Shown here one piece after another: positions 14,415 through 23,759 of a DNA stretch of 64,000 nt. A program made the translations under genes and the position numbers. The DNA is from Actinomadura cremea. Its GTDB lineage: Bacteria > Actinomycetota > Actinomycetes > Streptosporangiales > Streptosporangiaceae. Each line of letters starts with the position of its first letter. The stretch's first letter is position 1. The stretch covers positions 1 through 64,000 of the forward strand of contig NZ_BMRF01000027.1 of the NCBI RefSeq assembly GCF_014648495.1. The letters run 5' to 3'. Below the pieces are notes generated by a model. That model was not told where the DNA came from and did no database searches. It saw only the letters and a program-made list of their open reading frames with translations.

Positions 14415-16595
14415 ATGAGCACAGCGGCGGAGTGGCCGGTGGCGCGCCGGGACGCGGTCGTGGACCGCCTGCACGGGCACGAGGTGCCCGACCCGTACCG
14501 GTGGCTGGAGGACGTCGACGACCCCGGCTGCGCGGCGTGGCTGGACGGGCAGGCGGCGACGTTCGCCCGGCATGCGGCCGACTGGCCGGACCGCGGCGCG
14601 TGGCGGGCGCGGCTGGCGGAGGCGGCGGGCGCGGGCGGCGCGACCGTCCCGGTGGTGTCTCCCCCGGTGTGGCGGCGGGGCCGCCGGTTCTTCCTGCGGC
14701 GCACGCCGGACATGCAGCTGCCCGTGCTCATGACCGCCGGGCCGGACGAACCGCCGCGCGTCCTGCTCGACCCGCTCGTCCTGGACGCGTCGGGGGCGAC
14801 GACGCTCGGGTTCTGGCGGCCGTCCCCGTGCGGCGGCCGGCTGGCCTACCAGGTGACGCGGCACGGGGACGAGCGGCCGCTGCTGTGGGTGCTCGACGTG
14901 GCCGACGGCCGCCTCGTGGACGGCCCGCTGGAGCCCGGTCGGCAGACGCCGGTCGCGTGGCTCCCCGGCGGGACGGCGTTCTGCTACGTCGACACGCCCG
15001 GCCCCGGCCTGGAGGGCGGACGGCGGCTGCGGCTGCACCGCGTCGGCTCCGAGCCCGCGGGCGACCCGGTGCTGTTCGCCACCGACCTCCCGCAGCTGAC
15101 CGTCACGGTCGCGGCGGACGGGCGCCGCCTCATGCTCAGCGCGGCGCCCGGTGCCACGTCCGGCAACCTGCTGTGGCTCGCCGACGCGCCGGACGAACGC
15201 TCCCGGGAGCTGCGCCCCGCGCTCGTCCACGACGGCACCGCCGACGGCACGCGCGCGGTGCTGAAGTTCGCGCCGGACGGCGCGATCCTCGCCGTCACCG
15301 ACCGGGGCGCGCCGTTCGGGCGGCTCTGCGCCGTCGATCCCGCGGACCCGCGCGCCGACCGCTGGCGCACGGTGCTCGCGGAGGAGCCCGGCGGCGTCCT
15401 CGGCGACTGCGCGGCGCTCACCGACCCGGACACGGGCGACGCGCGCCTGCTGACCGTCCGCACCCGGCACGGGGCGAGCGAGCTGCGCCTGCACGCGTCC
15501 GACGGGACGGTCCTGCGAGACGTCCCGGTGCCGGGGCACGGCACCGTCGGTCGGCTCACCGCGCCGCCCGACGGGGGCCCGCGAGCCTGGTTCGTCTACA
15601 CCGACTACACGACCCCGCCCGCCGTTCACCGCGTCGACGTCCGCGACGGATCGTGCGTCCCCGAGACGCCGCACGGCATGGCGCCGCCGGCCGCGGTGCC
15701 GCGGGGGAGATCCGCGGCGCAGCGGGTCTCCCCCGCGCAGCTTCCGGCCGGACACGCCTCACCGGTGCGGGTGCCCACCGCACGGGCGAAGGTCGGGGCG
15801 CGGCCGGACGTGCGGCAACTGACGTACGCCTCGGCCGACGGCACGCGGGTGCGGCTGCACCTGGTCGCGCCGCCCGGCGGGAGCGGCCCGCGGCCCCTCG
15901 TGCTGAGCGCCTACGGCGGGTTCGGCGCGTCCACGCCGCCCGCCTACTCGCCCGCCATCGCCGCGTGGGTCGGGTCGGGAGGCGCGTACGCGGTCGCGAG
16001 CGTGCGCGGGGGCGGCGAGGAGGGCACCGCCTGGCACGCGGCGGGCCGCGGCCGCAACAAGCCCAACGCCGTCGACGACTTCACCGCCGCCGCCCGCGCG
16101 CTGATCGACGGCGGGCACACCGCGCCCGGCCTGCTCGCGATCCGGGGCGCCTCGCACAGCGGGTTCCTGGTCGCCGCGGCGGTCACCCGGGCCCCGGAGC
16201 TGTACGCGGCGGCGGTGATCTCGGACGCCGTCACCGACATGGTCCGGTACCACCGGTTCGGCATCGGGCGCCTGTGGACCGAGGAGTTCGGCACCGCCGA
16301 CGATCCCGAGCAGCTCGCCGTCCTGCTCGGCTACTCCCCCTACCATCGCGTCCGGTCCGGGACCGGCTACCCGGCGGTGCTGCTCACCTGCCCGCGGACC
16401 GATCCGCGGGTCGACTCCATGCACACCCGCAAGATGGCCGCGGCGCTGCAGCACGCGACCGCGTCGTCCCGTCCGGTCCTGCTGCGCTGCGAGTCCGGCG
16501 TCGGGCACGGAGAGCGTTCGCTGTCCCGGTGGCTCGGGTTGCAGACCGACGTCCTCGCCTTCTGCGCCGCGCACACCGGCCTGCGCCTCCGCTAG
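14415..16595 (+). CDS. S9A prolyl oligopeptidase family serine peptidase
   Basis: The product has 726 residues. The N-terminal DPYRWLEDVDDP motif and a beta-propeller (about 70-430) precede an alpha/beta-hydrolase domain. The catalytic triad is visible: Ser580 in RGASHSGFL (family norm GGSNGG), Asp663 in TDPRV and His698 in GVGHGE. The second Asp of the usual DDRV is Pro here. No signal peptide is seen, so it should act in the cytoplasm, cleaving after proline in short peptides. An inserted Pro/Arg/Ala-rich stretch lies near residues 415-460. ATG 14415 was chosen for the GAGGGGG ribosome site; a GTG at 14361 lacks one. The gene converges on gltX. Confidence 0.9.
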   Translation: MSTAAEWPVARRDAVVDRLHGHEVPDPYRWLEDVDDPGCAAWLDGQAATFARHAADWPDRGAWRARLAEAAGAGGATVPVVSPPVWRRGRRFFLRRTPDMQLPVLMTAGPDEPPRVLLDPLVLDASGATTLGFWRPSPCGGRLAYQVTRHGDERPLLWVLDVADGRLVDGPLEPGRQTPVAWLPGGTAFCYVDTPGPGLEGGRRLRLHRVGSEPAGDPVLFATDLPQLTVTVAADGRRLMLSAAPGATSGNLLWLADAPDERSRELRPALVHDGTADGTRAVLKFAPDGAILAVTDRGAPFGRLCAVDPADPRADRWRTVLAEEPGGVLGDCAALTDPDTGDARLLTVRTRHGASELRLHASDGTVLRDVPVPGHGTVGRLTAPPDGGPRAWFVYTDYTTPPAVHRVDVRDGSCVPETPHGMAPPAAVPRGRSAAQRVSPAQLPAGHASPVRVPTARAKVGARPDVRQLTYASADGTRVRLHLVAPPGGSGPRPLVLSAYGGFGASTPPAYSPAIAAWVGSGGAYAVASVRGGGEEGTAWHAAGRGRNKPNAVDDFTAAARALIDGGHTAPGLLAIRGASHSGFLVAAAVTRAPELYAAAVISDAVTDMVRYHRFGIGRLWTEEFGTADDPEQLAVLLGYSPYHRVRSGTGYPAVLLTCPRTDPRVDSMHTRKMAAALQHATASSRPVLLRCESGVGHGERSLSRWLGLQTDVLAFCAAHTGLRLR

Positions 16596-16632
16596 GACGC
16601 GGCGGCGCGGGCCGGGGGCGGGGACGGGCGGG

Positions 16633-18036
16633 TCAGGTGGAGCCGGCGGCGAGCCTGGCCCGTGCGGCGGCGATGCGGGCCAGGGTCCGGTCGCGGCCGA
16701 GGATCTCCAGCGACTCGAACAGCGGGAGGCCGACGGTGCGGCCGGTGACGGCGACGCGGACGGGCGCCTGGGTCTTGCCGAGCTTGAGTCCGTGCTCCGC
16801 GCCGATCCGCTCCAGCCGGTCCTTGAGCTCGTCGGCGTGCCACGGGGCGTCCAGGTACGCCTGCTCGGCGGCGGCGAGGATCTCGGCGGCGGGCTCCTTC
16901 ATCGCCTTGTTCCAGGACTTCTCGTCGGACGGCGGCTCGTCCAGGAACGCGAAGTCGATCATCTCGACGATCTCCGACAGCAGCGCCACGCGGGTCTGCG
17001 CGAGCGGGGCGAGCTCGGCGAAGACCGACACGTCCACGTCGAACGGGGCCTCCTGCAGGAACGGCAGGCACTCGGCGATGAACTTCTCCACGGGGAGCGC
17101 GCGGATGTACTCGCCGTTGAACGCACGGAGCTTCTTCTCGTCGAAGAACGCCGGGGAGGTGTTGACGTCGTCGATGCGGAACTCGTCGACGATCACGTTC
17201 CACGGGACGATCTCGCGGTCGCCGGACGGGGCCCAGCCGAGCAGCATCAGGTAGTTGCGCATGGCCTCGGCGAGGTAGCCCTCGGCGCGGTAGTCCTCCA
17301 AGGCGACCTTGTCGCGCCGCTTGGACAGCTTCTGCCGCTTCTCGTTGACGATGACGGGAACGTGCGCCCACACGGGCGGCTCGCCGCCGAGCGCCTCCCA
17401 GAGGAGCTGCTGCTTGGGCGCGTTGGACAGGTGCTCCTCGCCGCGCACGACGTGGGTGATGCCCTGGCTCATGTCGTCGACGGCGTTGGCCAGCAGGAAC
17501 GTCACCGAGCCGTCGGCGCGGGCGATGACGAAGTCCTCCAGGACGGCGTTGTCGAAGACGGGCTTGCCGCGCAGCAGGTCCACGACGGTGGTCTGGCCCT
17601 CGTCGGGCACGCGGAAGCGCAGGGCGCGGCCGGGGCCCGGCTCCAGGCCGCGGTCGCGGCAGAACCCGTCGTAGCCCTTGTGCTGGTCGCCGGTGCGGGC
17701 GATCACGGCCTCGCGGGTGCATTCGCAGTAGTACGCGCGGCCCGCGTCCCTGAGGGTGTGGGCGGCCTCGGCGTGCCGGTCGGCGTTCGCCGACTGGAAG
17801 TACGGGCCCTCGTACTGCTCGCCGTCCATGCCGAGCCAGGCCAGGGCGCGGATGATGCCCTCGGTCCACTCGGGGCTGTTGCGGGAGGCGTCGGTGTCCT
17901 CGATCCGCAGCACCAGCGTCCCGCCGGACTGCGCGGCCATCACCCAGTTGAACAGCGCGGAGCGGGCGCCGCCCACGTGGAACATGCCCGTCGGCGACGG
18001 CGCGAATCGTACCCGGATCGAAGACGTTGAAGACAT
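16633..18036 (-). CDS. gltX: Glutamyl-tRNA synthetase
   Basis: This 467-residue class I synthetase charges tRNA-Glu, and tRNA-Gln in organisms that use the amidotransferase route. The ATP-binding HIGH-like signature is in [21 protein letters not shown]. The second signature is KLSKR at residues 236-240. A CECTR segment near residue 103 occurs where some relatives bind zinc, but a full zinc site is not evident. Start ATG 18036 has a weak ribosome site. The gene lies alone between the oligopeptidase (convergent) and a mycothiol-family gene in the same direction 74 bp upstream. No T-box or other leader structure is seen. Confidence 0.96.
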   Translation of the reverse strand: MSSTSSIRVRFAPSPTGMFHVGGARSALFNWVMAAQSGGTLVLRIEDTDASRNSPEWTEGIIRALAWLGMDGEQYEGPYFQSANADRHAEAAHTLRDAGRAYYCECTREAVIARTGDQHKGYDGFCRDRGLEPGPGRALRFRVPDEGQTTVVDLLRGKPVFDNAVLEDFVIARADGSVTFLLANAVDDMSQGITHVVRGEEHLSNAPKQQLLWEALGGEPPVWAHVPVIVNEKRQKLSKRRDKVALEDYRAEGYLAEAMRNYLMLLGWAPSGDREIVPWNVIVDEFRIDDVNTSPAFFDEKKLRAFNGEYIRALPVEKFIAECLPFLQEAPFDVDVSVFAELAPLAQTRVALLSEIVEMIDFAFLDEPPSDEKSWNKAMKEPAAEILAAAEQAYLDAPWHADELKDRLERIGAEHGLKLGKTQAPVRVAVTGRTVGLPLFESLEILGRDRTLARIAAARARLAAGST

Positions 18037-18110
18037 GTCACCAGCGTAGAGCGCGCGGGCACCGGCTCGCGCCCGGACCCGCGCGGCCCTCGGTGAAATC
18101 GGATGCCCGG

Positions 18111-18689
18111 TCAGGGTTTCCAGTGCGGGTCGCGCCCGGCGAGCCCGACGAGGCGGTCCAGCAGCGGCGCCGACTCGGGGACGGGGACCTCGGGCCCGAA
18201 CGCCCCGTACTCGCGGCCGACCTCGGCGGTCGGGACGAGCTGTTCCCAGGCGTCCTCGACGACCTCGGGCGGGAAGCCGGAGTCGCGTCCGGTGGCGACG
18301 GCGAGGTCCCAGCCGTGCATGACGAACTCGCCGTACAGGATCCCGCCGATGAACGGGGCGGGCATGCCCTCCTTGTTGCCGGTCAGGCTGGTGTTGCCCT
18401 CCCACGCCGCGGGGTCGCGCCACGCCTCGGCGGTCCGCAGCGCCTGCTCCTCGAAGCGCTCGGCCCAGCGCGGTTCGGCCGTGTAGTCGTGGTCCTCCCC
18501 CGGTCCGGTCGTCGGTTCCTTGCGGGCGGCGGTCTCGCCCCGGGACGTCCAGAGGATCAGGTGGTTGACCAGGTCGCGCACCGTCCACTCGGGGTCGGGG
18601 GTACGGTCCTCCAGCCGGGCCTCCGGTATCTCCAGGACGATCCGCGCCGCGGCCTCGGCGGCGGGCAGCATCCGGTTACGGATGTCCAT
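18111..18689 (-). CDS. TIGR03086/maleylpyruvate isomerase-like (DinB-fold) protein
   Basis: The 192-residue protein resembles the mycothiol-dependent maleylpyruvate isomerase N-terminal family, TIGR03086 branch. [13 protein letters not shown] near residue 40 holds the first metal-type His, and a second conserved segment [14 protein letters not shown] holds another. Such proteins fold as DinB four-helix bundles that bind a divalent metal. Many are suspected mycothiol transferases, but substrates are mostly unknown. ATG 18689 follows a strong GGAGGGG site. It precedes gltX in the same direction with a 74-bp gap. A specific reaction cannot be assigned. Confidence 0.8.
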   Translation of the reverse strand: MDIRNRMLPAAEAAARIVLEIPEARLEDRTPDPEWTVRDLVNHLILWTSRGETAARKEPTTGPGEDHDYTAEPRWAERFEEQALRTAEAWRDPAAWEGNTSLTGNKEGMPAPFIGGILYGEFVMHGWDLAVATGRDSGFPPEVVEDAWEQLVPTAEVGREYGAFGPEVPVPESAPLLDRLVGLAGRDPHWKP

Positions 18690-18835
18690 GCCCCTCCTTC
18701 GCTCATTCGTTCGAATCGCGGCCATGCTAGGCGGGTCCGGCCGCGCCGTCTTGGAGAAACGCGCCGCGGCCGGTCCGGTTCCCTGCGAGCACCCCTACCC
18801 CGGCGGCGCGCCGGGCATCCTGGCAGGATCGCGTC

Positions 18836-19471
18836 ATGGCCCCTCCCGCGTCCCCCCTCGACGATCTCGCGGCGTTCCGCGAGGTCGCGGCCGAACGGCT
18901 GGCCGCGTTCGCGCACACGTCCGTCCCCGACGCCCCCGGCATGCGCCGCGCGGGGGTCGTGCTGTGCGCGCTGGAGCGGGGCGGGGTCCCCTCGGTGATC
19001 CTGATCAAACGGGCCGACCGCGGCCGCAACCCCGGGCAGTGGGGGCTGCCCGGGGGGCGGCTGGAGGACGGGGAGACGCCCGAGCGCGCGGCGCTGCGCG
19101 AGCTGCACGAGGAGGTCGGGCTGACGGCGGGCGCGGCCGACGTCCTCGGCCGGCTCGACGACTTCCCGGCGGCGTCCGGGTTCGCCATCACCCCGATCGT
19201 GGTGGCGCTGGACGATCCCGGTCCGCTCGTCCCCGATCCCCGCGAGGTCCGGTCGGTGCACCACACGAGCCTGCGGCGGCTGGCGCACGACGACACGCCG
19301 CGATGGGTGCCGCAGCCGGGCGGCGGCGACCTGCTGCAGATGTGGCTGGCCCCCGACTGGCGCGTCCACGCGCCGACCGGCGCGATGCTGTGGCAGTTCC
19401 GCGAGGTGGTGCTGCTGGGGAGGCGGGCGCGGGTCGCCGACTTCGCGCAGCCCGACTGGACGCGCCACTGA
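18836..19471 (+). CDS. Nudix hydrolase (CoA/ADP-ribose pyrophosphatase-like)
   Basis: The 211-residue protein has a complete Nudix box at residues 74-96: G, five residues, E80, seven residues, then R88-E89-L90-H91-E92-E93-V94-G95-L96. The glutamates bind Mg2+. The enzyme would cut a nucleoside diphosphate linked to another group. The residues around the box (IKRADRG, GQWGLPGG) recall the CoA pyrophosphatase/NudL group, but its marker motif is not clear, so the substrate is open. ATG 18836 fits the start of similarity. It is divergent from the 18111-18689 gene and convergent with the HAD gene. Confidence 0.85.
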   Translation: MAPPASPLDDLAAFREVAAERLAAFAHTSVPDAPGMRRAGVVLCALERGGVPSVILIKRADRGRNPGQWGLPGGRLEDGETPERAALRELHEEVGLTAGAADVLGRLDDFPAASGFAITPIVVALDDPGPLVPDPREVRSVHHTSLRRLAHDDTPRWVPQPGGGDLLQMWLAPDWRVHAPTGAMLWQFREVVLLGRRARVADFAQPDWTRH

Positions 19472-19554
19472 GCGCTGCCCCGGACCGTCGTCTCCGGCCG
19501 GCCCGCGGGCCGCGCCTCGATTACGCGGTAGTCGGACGGGGGTAGGGGCCCGGG

Positions 19555-20055
19555 TCAGCGCGCGAGCGCGCGGAGCCAGTCCCCGGCCGTCCGCAGGTGC
19601 TCGTCGGTGAGCCCGATCATGGGGTCGATCTCCACGAGCAGGTGTTCGGCGACGTCGGGCGCGGCGGCGATGCGCGCGGTGGCGTCCGGCTCGTCCTCGA
19701 ACCAGACGAACGGGCGGCCCTCCGCCCAGGCCGCCACGTGCCGCGCCTTCCACGCCCCGAGCGTGACGCCCTCGTCCACGCCGGGGAACTGCGGGATCGG
19801 GACGAACGGCAGCGCGGGCAGCCCGATCCGCGGGGCGATCCACTCGTTGGCGTTGTCGCACCAGTAGCTCGCCCAGGCCAGTTCGGCGCCGGTCGACTCG
19901 GCGAGCTCGAGCAGCCCCGGCCCGTGCCGCGCGTTGAGCCACAACCGGAAGGTGACGCCGTTCGGCGAGCACCTGTGCCGCCGGTATTTGCGGCTCGGCC
20001 TCTCGAACGGATTCAGCACCCCGTCGACGTCCAGGAGAATCACCGGCGACCCCAT
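19555..20055 (-). CDS. Small HAD-like hydrolase
   Basis: The 166-residue protein starts with the HAD catalytic motif ILLDVDGVLNPF, where the first Asp would be the nucleophile and the second the acid/base. A second acidic motif, VWFEDEPD, lies near residue 118. An ASYWCDNANEWI segment between them is typical of a group of actinobacterial secondary-HAD proteins. Motif III lysine is uncertain. Substrate is unknown and phosphatase activity is inferred from the fold. ATG 20055 is the natural start. The gene is divergent from the PIG-L deacetylase with 139 bp between them. Confidence 0.75.
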   Translation of the reverse strand: MGSPVILLDVDGVLNPFERPSRKYRRHRCSPNGVTFRLWLNARHGPGLLELAESTGAELAWASYWCDNANEWIAPRIGLPALPFVPIPQFPGVDEGVTLGAWKARHVAAWAEGRPFVWFEDEPDATARIAAAPDVAEHLLVEIDPMIGLTDEHLRTAGDWLRALAR

Positions 20056-20194
20056 ACCTGGACCGTAAGCGATCCGAGCGCGGATGGGGAGGGATGTTTC
20101 CGGGTCCGGCCGCCGTAGAGTTGATCGTGCCGGACGGGACCACCGGACGTCACCCCGACGACATTCCCCCGCAGAAGCCGAGGAGCCGCACGCG

Positions 20195-21007
20195 ATGCCC
20201 CAGGAACTCACGCTGATGGCGGTGCACGCCCATCCCGACGACGAGGTGCTGGGCACCGGCGGGGTGCTGGCGCGCTGCGCCGCCGCGGGCATCCGGACGG
20301 TGCTGGTGACCTGCACGAACGGGGAGCAGGGCGACGACGAGGGCGGCCTCAAGCCGGACGATCCTGGGCACGACGCGGCCGGGGTCGCGCGGCGCCGGCT
20401 CGCCGAGCTGGCCGAGTCGGCCGGGCATCTGGGCATCGATCACCTGGAGCTGCTCGGCCACCGCGACTCCGGCATGGTCGGGTGGGCGGGCAACGACGAC
20501 CCGGCCGCGTTCGCGAACGTGCCGCTCGACGACGCCGTCGCACCGCTCGTCGCGCTGATGGAGAAGTACCGGCCGCAGGTGGTCGTCACCTACGACGAGA
20601 ACGGCGGCTACGGGCATCCCGACCACATCATGGCGCACCGCATCGCGGTGGCCGCCGCCGAGCGCAGCGGCGTGCCCGACAAGCTGTACTACACCGCGAT
20701 CCCCCGGTCGGGCATCCGGCAGATGATCGAGGGCGCCCGGGAGCTGGGCATCGATCTCGGGTTCGAGCCGCCGGACGACTTCGGCACCCCCGACGAGCTC
20801 GTCACGGCCACGGTCGACGTGTCGGCGCACACCGAGCAGAAGTTCAAGGCGCTGGAGGCGCACGCGAGCCAGGGCGAGAACATCTTCATCCTGCGCCTGC
20901 CGGAGGACGTGCGGCCGCTCGTGCTGGCGCGGGAGTCGTTCGTCCGCCGGTTCAGCCGCGTCCCGGCCCCGGACCTGGAGGACGACCTGTTCGCCGGGCT
21001 CAGGTGA
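20195..21007 (+). CDS. PIG-L family deacetylase (mycothiol-type)
   Basis: This 270-residue LmbE/PIG-L zinc hydrolase has HAHPDDEVLGTGG, with His and Asp-Asp metal ligands, near residue 11 and the second ligand motif YGHPDH near residue 145. Relatives include MshB (mycothiol biosynthesis deacetylase) and Mca (mycothiol-conjugate amidase). The residues here do not clearly pick either, so it may act on another N-acetylglucosamine-type substrate or on bacillithiol/mycothiol conjugates. ATG 20195 has a GAGGAG site 9 bp upstream. Its last 8 bp overlap the convergent gene that ends at 21000. Confidence 0.88.
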   Translation: MPQELTLMAVHAHPDDEVLGTGGVLARCAAAGIRTVLVTCTNGEQGDDEGGLKPDDPGHDAAGVARRRLAELAESAGHLGIDHLELLGHRDSGMVGWAGNDDPAAFANVPLDDAVAPLVALMEKYRPQVVVTYDENGGYGHPDHIMAHRIAVAAAERSGVPDKLYYTAIPRSGIRQMIEGARELGIDLGFEPPDDFGTPDELVTATVDVSAHTEQKFKALEAHASQGENIFILRLPEDVRPLVLARESFVRRFSRVPAPDLEDDLFAGLR

Positions 21008-22169
21008 CCGCGGGCCGGAAGGTCTCGCCCCGCGCGGCCTGCGCGCGGTAGTGGTCGAGGACGTCCTGGCGCAGCAGGTACCCGAAGCCCGAGCGTTCGA
21101 GCCGCAGCGCCAGGTTCGCCTCGGTGACGCGCATCGCGGCGGCCGCGTCCCGCAGCCGCCACCCGTGCTCCGCGAGCCGGCCGAGCAGGTGGCCCCGGCG
21201 GATCTGACCGTCCGACAGCCGGAACGTCTTGAGGTAGGCGACGCGGGCGTCCTCGTCGACGATGGCCTCGCCGATGTGGTTCTCCCGCTTGAGCTCGAAC
21301 GACGGCAGGAACCGGGTCAGGTGGAAGCCGCGCAGCCGCTGGACGTTCCGGTGGGTCCCCCGCTCGTCGAAGATCCACGCGGCCATGACCTCGTCGTGGA
21401 ATCCGGCCCACTCCGCGCGGCCGCGGTCGGCGGCGGCCCGCAGGTCCGCCAGGGAGCCGATCCGGGTGTCGTCGATCCCGGCCGACACGTCGCCCGCCGG
21501 CGCGCCGAGCAGCCCGTGGACGTAGACCAGCTCGCCGTACATGTCCTCGACGAGGGTCGCGTGCAGCGCCCGGTAGTCGTCCGGGTGCGGCACGACGAAC
21601 GCGCTCGCGAGGGCGTCGGCGACGTAGACGAGCACCCCGCACTGGCCGGGGTGGATCTCGAAGATCCGCAGCGCGTCCTCCAGCCCGCGGACCCGGCGGC
21701 CGAGGTAGGCGTCCTCGGCGCGCGGTGACAGCCCCCGGTCGACCGCCCGGCGCGACCATTCCTCCCAGGCGATCTCGGGGCCGCCGAAGTGCAGCGCGAG
21801 GTATCCCTCGACGGCGAGGTGCAGCGGGAGGAACCGCAGCCGGCCCTTGCCCGCCTTGCGTGCCATGCGGCGGGTCGTGCGGATCGGCATTCCGGGCGGC
21901 GCGGGCGCGGTGTCGCGCTCCAGCAGGCGGGCGCCGTAGGACGCGGAGGGCAGCTCGTCCCCGTCCCTCCACGTCGCCACGAACGCGTGCGGGATGTAGG
22001 ACGTGTAGGTCGTGCCGTCGCCGACGTCCACGACGGAGACCGGCTCGTCGTAGGCCACGCGGTGCAGCCGCAGTCCGGGCACGGGTTCGTCGCGCACGAG
22101 GGGCACGAGGCGGATCGAGCCCCACGTCTGCGAGGGCCGGGTCTCCAGCCCGTCCAGGCTGAACGTCAT
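21000..22169 (-). CDS. ARPP-like protein coupled to a TROVE/VWA-like gene
   Basis: The 389-residue protein opens with RPSQTWGSIRLVPLVRDEP, which recalls the ARPP domain family (named for association with ADP-ribosylglycohydrolase and rhodanese-phosphatase genes). That assignment is from memory and moderate. TYTSYIPHAFVA and a GQCGVLVYVADA strand follow. The C-terminal third (about 305-385) reads like helical DNA/RNA-binding segments: LLGRLAEHGWRLRDAAAAM and EANLALRLERSGFGYLL. No signal peptide or membrane span is seen. Its ATG overlaps the stop of the upstream gene as ATGA, so the two are translated together and probably act together. Function is unknown. Confidence 0.6.
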   Translation of the reverse strand: MTFSLDGLETRPSQTWGSIRLVPLVRDEPVPGLRLHRVAYDEPVSVVDVGDGTTYTSYIPHAFVATWRDGDELPSASYGARLLERDTAPAPPGMPIRTTRRMARKAGKGRLRFLPLHLAVEGYLALHFGGPEIAWEEWSRRAVDRGLSPRAEDAYLGRRVRGLEDALRIFEIHPGQCGVLVYVADALASAFVVPHPDDYRALHATLVEDMYGELVYVHGLLGAPAGDVSAGIDDTRIGSLADLRAAADRGRAEWAGFHDEVMAAWIFDERGTHRNVQRLRGFHLTRFLPSFELKRENHIGEAIVDEDARVAYLKTFRLSDGQIRRGHLLGRLAEHGWRLRDAAAAMRVTEANLALRLERSGFGYLLRQDVLDHYRAQAARGETFRPAVT

Positions 22170-23602
22170 GGGTCCTCCCCCAGGAAGCGTGCGGTCCGTT
22201 CGTCGAGGTGGGCCTGGAGTTTGGGCAGGCCGACGCGTCCCTCGGCGAAGCGGGCCAGCTCGACGAGCGTCGGCAGGTCCTCGGCGTCGCGGATGCCGGC
22301 CGTCGGGACGGTCGGCGCCAGCCGGCGGACGTCGAAGTCGTCGGCGTCGTAGACCGGGTTGAGGTGCGTGATCTGGACGCGCTGCGCGCCGCCGTACCGG
22401 TGCCCGGGGTCCAGGCGCGTCCGCCAGATCCGCAGGACGTCCGCGGCGAGTCCGGGCGGAGCGTTGTCCCAGCCGTCCGACACGATGATCAGCCGTTCGG
22501 GGCCGGTGTCCAGCGCGTCGAGGATCCGTTCGCCGAGCGGGGTCGGACCGAACGGGTACAGCAGCAGCTCGTCGGTGCGGCCCGACGTCCACAGCGGCGT
22601 GTACTCCTTCGCGAGCGCCTCCAGCAGGTAGGAGGCGGCGAGCGCCACGGCCAGCGGGCGCCGCCGCTTATGCCCGGACCCGGACGTGGAGTGGCTGTCG
22701 TCCAGGACGGCGGCCACCCGGCCCCACGAGCCGCGCGCGGCGCCCGCGACCCGCCGCGCGGACGTGCGCAGCGCCTCGGTCAGCTCCGCGCGGCGGCGGG
22801 CGCGGTCGTCCAGCGGCAGGGACAGGGCGTACGTCGCGAGCCGGGTGAGGGGCATCGTGCGCAGGTCGGCCCCGACGCCCCCGCCCTCCTGCAGGCGGAG
22901 CCGTTCGAGCCGCGTCATCTTCGCCTCGATCTTCTCCAGGAAGACATCGCGGGGCACCCGGTGCTTGGCGGCGAACCCCTCCGCGACCGTGTAGGGCAGT
23001 TCGTAGAGCGCGGCGCGCTCGAAGTGCGCCCGCCGCCACGTCTCGAAGATCGGCGTCTCGAACCTCTTGACGCTGCGCGGCGCGAACAGGAACGCGCCGA
23101 TCTCCCCGCCGGCCGCGGCGCCGGGACGCACGTGCGCGTGCCGCATCGCGCCCTTGACGGCGTTGCGGTACTTGACCGCGTCGAACGCCGGGTCGGGGCG
23201 GGCGGCCATCCAGTCCCGCATGATCGCGCGGGTGCGCCGGTTGTTGACGCCGCGGCGGCGCAGTTCGCGGAACAGGCGGTAGACGCGCTGCGGCGGCAGC
23301 AGCTCGAGCCGCCGCGCGATCAGCCGGCCCTCGCGGCGGCGGCGCCGCACGTCCACCTCGCCCGCCCGCAGCAGCAGGTTCCGGACGATCAGCGCGGCGT
23401 TGTGGTCGTTGACGTCCAGCGCGAGCGAGGCAGCGTAGAGGTCGCGGTAGTTCTCCAGGATGTACTCGTGCAGGAAGCCGAGGCTGAGCCGCTGGTCGCC
23501 CTCCTCGTGGTGGAACTCGCGCTGCCCGGTGGAGGTGATCGCCGCGTTGACGAACATCAGCGCGTCCTCGCACGCGATCAGGTCGGCGAACGTCTCGGTC
23601 AT
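22166..23602 (-). CDS. TROVE-like alpha-solenoid protein with C-terminal VWA domain
   Basis: The product has 478 residues. The first ~270 residues are almost all helical with repeated Arg-rich helices, like the TROVE ring of Ro60 proteins. The C-terminal part is a VWA domain with a MIDAS metal site: AAVLDDSHSTSGSG (D-x-S-x-S) near residue 300 and the later Asp in LIIVSDGWDN near residue 375. Ro-type proteins bind misfolded or Y-type RNAs, so an RNA-related or scaffold role is inferred, not shown. ATG 23602 starts the frame. The next gene overlaps by 4 bp. The 157 bp upstream probably hold its own promoter, but I see no consensus box. Confidence 0.55.
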   Translation of the reverse strand: MTETFADLIACEDALMFVNAAITSTGQREFHHEEGDQRLSLGFLHEYILENYRDLYAASLALDVNDHNAALIVRNLLLRAGEVDVRRRRREGRLIARRLELLPPQRVYRLFRELRRRGVNNRRTRAIMRDWMAARPDPAFDAVKYRNAVKGAMRHAHVRPGAAAGGEIGAFLFAPRSVKRFETPIFETWRRAHFERAALYELPYTVAEGFAAKHRVPRDVFLEKIEAKMTRLERLRLQEGGGVGADLRTMPLTRLATYALSLPLDDRARRRAELTEALRTSARRVAGAARGSWGRVAAVLDDSHSTSGSGHKRRRPLAVALAASYLLEALAKEYTPLWTSGRTDELLLYPFGPTPLGERILDALDTGPERLIIVSDGWDNAPPGLAADVLRIWRTRLDPGHRYGGAQRVQITHLNPVYDADDFDVRRLAPTVPTAGIRDAEDLPTLVELARFAEGRVGLPKLQAHLDERTARFLGEDP

Positions 23603-23759
23603 GGCGTCCCGCTCTGGCCGGTGGAGGGTGGGAGGGGCCGGCCGGGGAATGGCGGGCGCGAGCGGCGAATCATCGCTGTAAAGGCGGGTTCCGGAAGTCG
23701 CACCTGAAGTCCCGCGGCCGGCACCCGAACGGTAGCACCGGACGATCAGCGCGTTCCCC

